DNA of 64,000 nucleotides from Liolophura sinensis (Eukaryota; Mollusca; Polyplacophora; Chitonida; Chitonidae): NCBI RefSeq assembly GCF_032854445.1, contig NC_088295.1, positions 39,915,385 to 39,979,384 of the forward strand, read 5' to 3'. Shown piece by piece: positions 57,721 to 64,000 of this stretch (position 1 is its first letter; each line of letters starts with the position of its first letter). The notes under the pieces were generated by a model. It saw only the letters and a program-made list of their open reading frames with translations, ran no database searches and was not told where the DNA came from. The position numbers and the translations under genes were made by a program.

Positions 57721-58108
57721 ACATGTATAATTTCATGTCAAGGCATGCTGTATGTTTTGAGACACCACCCCTAACACATGCTCTACATACATGTACATGT
57801 ATAATTTCATGTCAAGGCATGCTGTATGTTTTGAGACACAACCCCTAACATGTGCTCTACATACATGTACATGTATAATTTCATGTCAAGGCATGCTGTA
57901 TGTTTTGAGACACCACCCCTAACACATGCTCTACATACATGTACATGTATAATTTCATGTCAAGGCATGCTGTATGTTTTGAGACACAACCCCTAACATG
58001 TGCTCTACATACATGTACATGTATAATTTCATGTCAAGGCATGCTGTATGTTTTGAGACACCACCCCTAACACATGCTCTACATACATGTACATGTATAG
58101 CTTTATGT
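57721..58108. repeat. 74-bp satellite with alternating (dimeric) units, five copies plus a diverged sixth
   Basis: ACATGTATAATTTCATGTCA starts at 57721, 57795, 57869, 57943 and 58017, then a diverged copy at 58091. Units alternate: first, third and fifth have CACCACCCCTAACACATGCT; second and fourth have CACAACCCCTAACATGTGCT. The real repeat is therefore a 148-bp dimer. It lies in the last intron of the TRAF7-like gene. Confidence 0.95.
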
Positions 58109-58140
58109 CAATGTAAACCCTGAGCTTATTAAATGCAGTA

Positions 58141-60048
58141 CTTTTTGAGATACCACCCATAACATTTTGTTTAAAATTGAGTTTAACACAAAATTTGTGA
58201 TATTTAATGTGTACACACCGAATCAAGGATGGAATATCCCCCTCGTATTATTGCGCTCCACATATGTGCAAACCCTGATCTTAATACCGGCAGTACTACA
58301 TTTTGTTTAACATTGCTTTCCTGTTACAGGACATTTGTACTTTGTATGGTCAAGCTAAAATGATGCCAAATTCATATGAAAGAGTGTGAAATGTATTTTT
58401 GCAAATTATGATCTTTAATATAAGGATGTGTAATGTACATATAATAAATATATTTGAGTGTAAATGTGTTTTTATATCCAAAACACATGGATTTAATCTG
58501 AACTATGATAATATTTATAAATATGTGTACATTAAAAATAATCAGCATTCCGGTTGAACATATTTATTAGCAGAACAGACCAAATATTTGTGTAAACATG
58601 TTTTATATCCTCATTTACAACATTATCACATAAAGACAATATATACCAAGGTGGTCCCAAATACCACCATAAAAAAATTCTCATGCCATTTTCAAGTTTC
58701 TCTTTAAGGGAAAATTGAAAAAAATATTGAAGACCACATTTACAACTTTTCCAACTCTTTCATCTGAACTTAATGTAATTTTCATGTTTTCTCGACCTTT
58801 AACAATTAACAAAGTCTGAAACATTTGAAGCCAATATGCTGACTTCCACAAATATGTCAAAGATCCAAATATTCCACAGCAAGGACAAAAGCACCGAATA
58901 TTCCACATGGTTGTATTTACAAGGCATGCTGACACCATTTTTACTGACTGTACTATTTTGGTTTCGTTTCAGTCTTACAAAATGAAATAAACAACAACGC
59001 AGATGCACTTGATGTACAAGAGGTTGCCTGAAAATCTAGCACAGTAAATTGGTTATAATATTACAGCCGGGTAACTAAGTTTAAAGTTTACTTTCACAAT
59101 CATTATCACCTTGCTGGTAGTCTCTAGAAACCCAAGGAAATGGATCATTATTCTCAAAATATGGGATGCCTACATCCAATCTTTAACAGCCATGTACAGA
59201 TGCCAAAAGCCTAATATTGCACACCTATGTGTAATGCTTAATATCACAGAGCTCTTACATGTCCAAGTAAATAGAGCTAATCAGGTGATAATGGATTTTT
59301 GCCTAGGTTTATACCTTGCTTCTTGCTATACTACTAACACACAGGTACACTCAATACTATTATCTTCTCAAACCACCACCTGCTAACAATAATTTACTGC
59401 ACAATTTACACCGCAATTAACTAATCCTGGACCACGTCCTTTAATAAAAAAGAGCTTTCGTGTGGACTGGAAGGATGTTCACCCCTCTCACACAGCAAGG
59501 CCTGCATTTTCAAAGCTAAACAGCTTCCTGGTACAAATTTGGTATCTAATCAGTTCAGCTAGACGCTCCGGAAATACAGGATAAAGCATGTCATCAACTA
59601 TCATAGTCCATTAGGAAGTAAGAAGTGAAATGGTAGACTGCTTTAATAGGCAATTTACAGTGAGTCAAAACCATCACAACAATCCATGACAATATTCCTA
59701 CCCATACCCCATGTAGATTGTCCATTAACTTGTATGTATATCTCTATGTACTTGAAATTTTCTAGACCCTGTACACATGCAGTATATATACTACATTTTC
59801 CTAGAAAACATCAAACATTTCCACTCTTCACACACATATTCAGTTAATAGCCTTTAACCCTTCTGAAAAATACTACCCAACAACAATTTGACGTAATTTT
59901 CTGTCTAGACCTGTTTGGAATCAAGGAAAAAGTTTCTAGGAAACCCTGAAAAATTCTAATGATTTCAGTGTATCAATTATAAACATACATATACAGTTAT
60001 ATACATTTTAGTCAGAATTATAAAGGCTGTGCTAGGTACTACTTTGAA
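58141..60048 (-). other. TRAF7-like intron, nothing else recognised
   Basis: AT-rich intronic sequence between the terminal coding segment and the WD40 exon. Short ORFs lack coding character. Confidence 0.5.
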
Positions 60049-60280
60049 GTTTGTTTATTTATCTGAACGGTGTTTACACTGTACTCAAAAATATTTCACT
60101 TTAAAGACCACCAGCAGAAAACTGGGCTGATCCCAGGAGAAAACAACAACCACTCATCGACTGCTACCAGACTTTCCCACTTAGATCAGGAGAGAAAGCC
60201 AGCATGAGCTGGAATTGAACTCAGAGCGACCACAATGACAAGAGGTTCTGGGTTATTGTCACTTTGTAGTTATGGGGATC
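60049..60280 (-). mobile_element. SINE family A, old and diverged
   Basis: From TTTGTTTATTTATCTGAACG through CTGTACTCAAAAATATTTCA and GCCAGCATGAGCTGGAATTG to GGGTTATTGTCACTTTGTAG. It matches family A throughout but with many substitutions. It lies in the TRAF7-like last intron. Confidence 0.75.
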
Positions 60281-60454
60281 ATCAAGAAATACACCCCAAT
60301 ATACAAATGCTAACACAATGAGGTATTTGAGGGGCACAGCAATAAGATATACTGCGACACTGCCAAGCATACATACATGTATCTAACATTTATAAATAAA
60401 TTAATCAGATAGCATTTTACGCTTGCTTGCTACAATGAACACCTCAGAACTCAC

Positions 60455-60574
60455 CTTCACCGTGCTGTCCACTGCCCCAGAGTACAATCGTCCTCTAGCC
60501 ACAGCAAGGCATGCTACACTTCCTTCATGTCTAGCCAGAGTCTGCGAACAGATCATGTTGTCCATGCTCCACAC
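60455..60574 (-). CDS. TRAF7: TRAF7-like gene, last WD40 exon
   Basis: The - strand exon encodes 40 residues in phase 0: [20 protein letters not shown], then [20 protein letters not shown]. This is the end of one WD40 blade (VWSM) and most of the last one (GSV...[11 protein letters not shown]), nearly identical to what I recall of the TRAF7 C-terminus, where these repeats bind MEKK3. TRAF7 is an E3 ubiquitin ligase with RING, TRAF-type zinc finger and seven WD40 repeats. The acceptor is TTTTTAG before 60574 and the donor GTGAGT after 60455. Upstream exons are not visible in the remaining 3.4 kb, so they lie beyond the window or were missed. Confidence 0.88.
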
Positions 60575-60840
60575 CTAAAAATTACAGAAATAATCTGGAA
60601 TTTATCTAGGCATCAAATCCAACATTTGTGTACAAATCATCAACCATTTTGAATGTTATAGTGTAATTCCTCAACCTTTGCTCACATAAAAGAACAACTT
60701 TCAGTGCAATTCATGCACCTGTCAACATCTTGAACCTGATGTGTAACTAGTCGTGATGAAGTAATGTACCAAGTTTCAATTGAAAGAGATGAACCTTTTT
60801 CAGATTTCACATGTGCAATTCAGGCACTGATTGGGTAATA

Positions 60841-61125
60841 CCGAGTGAGTGTGTGAGTGCTTGGGGTTTAACATGCCTCCTTGTTGCAGGATGGATTTCC
60901 ACTGCTCTTTTGTCCAGTGCTGCTTCACTGAGACTTACCAAAGGCAAGTAAGCGCCCTGCCCGAGTCAACCAGGGTCAACCAGTTGTAGCACTATCTCCT
61001 TAATGCCTAACACCAAGTGAAAAAGCTATAACTTCCTCGTTTAAAGACTTAAAAGACACCCGACCCAGGATTGATCCTGGATCTACCGTTCAGACGTTCT
61101 ACCAACCGTGCTATCGGGGCCGCTA
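60841..61125 (-). mobile_element. SINE family B with 8-bp flanking repeats
   Basis: Runs from the GAGTGTGTGAGTGCTTGGGG tail to a complete tRNA-like head: on the - strand CGGCCCCGATAGCACGGTTG, with an A-box-like TAGCACGGTTGG and a B-box-like GGATCAATCC. Flanked by GGGTAATA at 60833-60840 and 61126-61133. An internal deletion removes part of the body. It is the most complete head of this family in the window. Confidence 0.85.
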
Positions 61126-61133
61126 GGGTAATA

Positions 61134-64000
61134 TGTCACACAGACATTTTGGGTTGTTGGTGTACCATAAACTTCTGCATTGTTAGTTTGCACCTATATG
61201 TAGCTAAAAGATATCAGAATTTTATCTGTTTTGGATAGAACTAAAAACTTTTTGCCAGTGTTACTTCCAACCCTCCTGAAGGAGGTTACCAAGGTAACAA
61301 TATTCTATGACTTCACTTCCAGCAACCACAGCTCAAGAAAACAGTGGTGATGTTATGTTGATTTTTTGATATGTTGTAGAGAAAAGTGCAAGCTGCATCA
61401 AGGGTGGTATAACATGGAACCACGCAAAAGTTAGTGGTGTTATATACTTTTGAGGTTGAAGCTGACAGCTTTACTTCATAAACTGTAAGAAAAACGCATG
61501 CAATCATGTAACCTGTAACGAAATTTGGAAAACTACTGTCACAGACAGACAGTAGGCGGGTGCAAACCTATAGTTTAGAGACAAAAAAAAATATGATAGG
61601 TCAGTAGCAATTTTTCAAATTATTTCACTTCTTCATGGCTTTTTGGGGGGGGGTTGTTGGTGGGGTTACCCTCGATGAGCATATTCTCAAGGATGGCCTT
61701 ATTTTAACACAGAAGAGAAAAAAGCAATCTCCCTCTAGTGCTGTAGAGTTCAAGAGTCTCTGATATAGACTGTTCACCCTTTTATAGATTGTCAATGGGC
61801 AAATGGAGAGATTCAACAGCTAGGGCAGACCTGAGGTTAAAATACACATGTATGGGTGAAGTGTCACCAGATGCTTCCAAAAACCTTCTTCACCCAACAG
61901 ATGGCTAGAGGAGGCCCATTTCAAGCCACTTGATCACAGCTTCCAAGGCCTTTAATACCCACCCAATCTTGCTGATCACATCCACAGCTGGCACCAATAT
62001 ACCCCTAGGCTAACACTACAACAGTCTTGAGAGAGTCTGCTACCTCACTGATCAGGGGGCAGATCAGTTTTAGCAAAGCCTGACACTTTAAAAGCATGAG
62101 CCACAGAAAGGCCTCAGAGCATGCCAACATTTTAAATCAAATTTCAAACTTGTACTTCACAAATCCTATCCAGACTGCTAACATTTCCATTTCCACTCAT
62201 GAGCTCCACAAAACAGAGAATACTGACACCAAAACCGGTTTGAGTAAAAATTACAATATCTAATTTAATAGTGTTATTATATTTTCTTGAGCACGGTGTA
62301 CAACACCAATCAAATAATTTAAATTTTGTCATTTATTGGAGTTGCTGCAGTGCTCTATTAAAGCCTGTGCATTGCTTATATCAAATGTATGTCCCTAAAG
62401 GGCAAGACCAACGATTTTTGACTTGGTTTCAGTTATTTATAGATCCTCTTTCATAAACATAAAAATCTCGCATACTTAAATCAGTTTTAATATTACCGAT
62501 TAATGAATTAATTGATAAAAATAAAATGACACACATGGTGCATGTAGGCAGTGGAACAACAACATAATACTATTAGCATGTGCGCTGTGTGGCGATGAGG
62601 CAGAAATGTGCTCTAGCTATTTGCATAACATACGTATATCCCTCATATCAGAGGCTTTTTCACAACACTTAGGTACATGATATGGTGTATACATGTAGTT
62701 CATTACTGTTCATAAACCTGTTTATTAAGGTCACATCCTGCTCACGACAAATGCCGTATACATACATAGCCTAGGCCTACAGCCTAACCTAAACCTAAGT
62801 AATTTAAATGAATGTTATTTCAATGGAATATAGTCAACTTAGACAAATTTTATGGTGTCTGATGGTCCTACCTACCTAACTTCAGTTAAATCCCATCCAA
62901 CCCGTGTAACATGTACTCAACGATTGTCAAGTCATTTGAAGTAGACCTATTAATTTAAATCAACTACACCATAATGTAACTTTTTACCCATGAAGGCTTT
63001 TACTTTTAGATCTAGATATTTTGTTTGAGAAATTTCACCTAGATGGCCTACTGTTCCTGTGTCTTGGTTTTGGGTGAAGGAAACTGGGATCAAATCCATG
63101 GATTCATGAGTATATGATATATGCGTGGATATAGGAATGATGAATGAATCTTCTTGTTCTGCTGGTACATTTACAACCCTTACTAATTTCTCCATTTAGC
63201 TGATTTTATTGGTATAGTGTGTATTTTATGTTTGATGACAATATATTAGGCGTAAACTATTGTCTGATTATCTCAATAAAATAAGATTTTGTCACTGTTA
63301 TTCCGTAATATTTGGAAAATACAAATCCATAAAAGGCGGCATGAGAATGGATTCGGCGCCCAGATTTGTACTTGTATAGGTATGTATAGGTGAATGTATA
63401 TATGATAAATACGTTGTAATGTTTACTTATCCTAGTCAAGTAGCACAAAGACCCAGGCATTTTTTTATTCGCATGTATATGTGCCAGATTTGAAAAGATG
63501 CGGTGCACGTGCAAATTTCAGGCATGCACTCTTAAGAATGAGTCTGTCACCTTGGTTGATAAAATGACCATTGAGTGCAGGGGGGCGTTGATACATAAAA
63601 CTTTTAGCCGAGAAAAATTCAGGTCTATACTACCCAATCAGATCAGGCCCCTAAAAGGTAGGCCTCATGAAATAAGGTCTCGCTATGCTATACACTGTAA
63701 GGTTTGTATTAATGTAAACAGAGGATTTAAATGATGTCAGTCCAATTATATGTTCAACCTTAATGTCTAGTAAAACTCTGATGCCAAGGGTAATGATCCC
63801 TGGCTAAAATAAGGCAGTCAAAACACTACCAGTACATAGTATGCAGTCTAAGCTAGGTTAGCTACAGAGTCTGTCGTGTCCAAGGAAGATGCAATCTGTG
63901 TCAGTGTAGGTCTATAAACAACGATCAACACTCGTCCACATGATGGACTAGGTGTTGCCTACATGTCTTTGATATGATGGATGTATATATATTTTGGCAT
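61134..64000. other. no exon or named repeat recognised
   Basis: Probably intron or upstream region of the TRAF7-like gene. An 81-codon open stretch on the - strand (63195-62950, starting MEKLVRVVNVPAEQEDSFII) has balanced composition but no recognised motif and no clear splice context. I found no further WD40, RING or TRAF zinc-finger coding blocks. Confidence 0.4.

Overview
This is a window from a eukaryotic, probably invertebrate (lophotrochozoan, most likely mollusc-like) nuclear genome. It is AT-rich, has spliced genes with consensus GT-AG junctions, and is full of SINEs, LINEs, a Tc1-type transposon, DIRS and Crypton remnants and minisatellites. Nothing is bacterial. The taxon is inferred mainly from the two dispersed SINE families, which resemble repeats I associate with molluscs and their relatives. 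I cannot name the species.

Layout. (1) 1-4967, + strand: the last five coding exons of a PDXDC1-like gene (pyridoxal-dependent decarboxylase domain-containing protein). SINEs sit in two introns. A 34-bp minisatellite and a nearly complete Tc1/mariner DD34E transposon sit in the last intron. (2) 4968-8500: 3' region and intergenic DNA with a TA microsatellite and repeat copies. (3) About 8500-40339: a degenerate tandem array of a roughly 0.7-kb unit, each unit carrying a tRNA-Thr gene on the - strand. Seven copies are structurally intact (six anticodon AGT, one TGT) and nine are broken. Four Tx1/L1-like LINEs split the array: 9649-13490, 15045-20711, 27968-about 35180 and 36969-40013. All lie on the - strand, the same strand as the tRNAs. 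Three begin 36-101 bp beyond the 3' end of a tRNA copy, and the fourth lies inside a tRNA copy at the TTCGA of the B box. This looks like a retrotransposon lineage that homes to tRNA 3' flanks, and it is the most interesting signal here. (4) 40340-46850: a DIRS-like fragment, a probable solo LTR and a decayed fifth Tx1-like LINE. (5) 46850-55000: sparse DNA with a GATATC-rich minisatellite, a Jockey/CR1-type LINE fragment, SINE-in-SINE nesting and a small inverted-repeat element. (6) 55000-60574, - strand: the 3' end of a TRAF7-like gene (last WD40 exon, a 12-nt terminal coding segment and a presumed long 3'UTR), with a 74-bp satellite of alternating dimers in its last intron. (7) 60575-64000: probably more TRAF7 intron or upstream sequence, with two SINE-type insertions nearby and no recognised exon.

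The two conserved genes are convergent, and the repeat complex fills the space between them. None of the LINE, DIRS, Crypton or Tc1 reading frames is intact: all carry stops, frameshifts or deletions. The intact tRNA genes are the best candidates for functional genes inside the complex.
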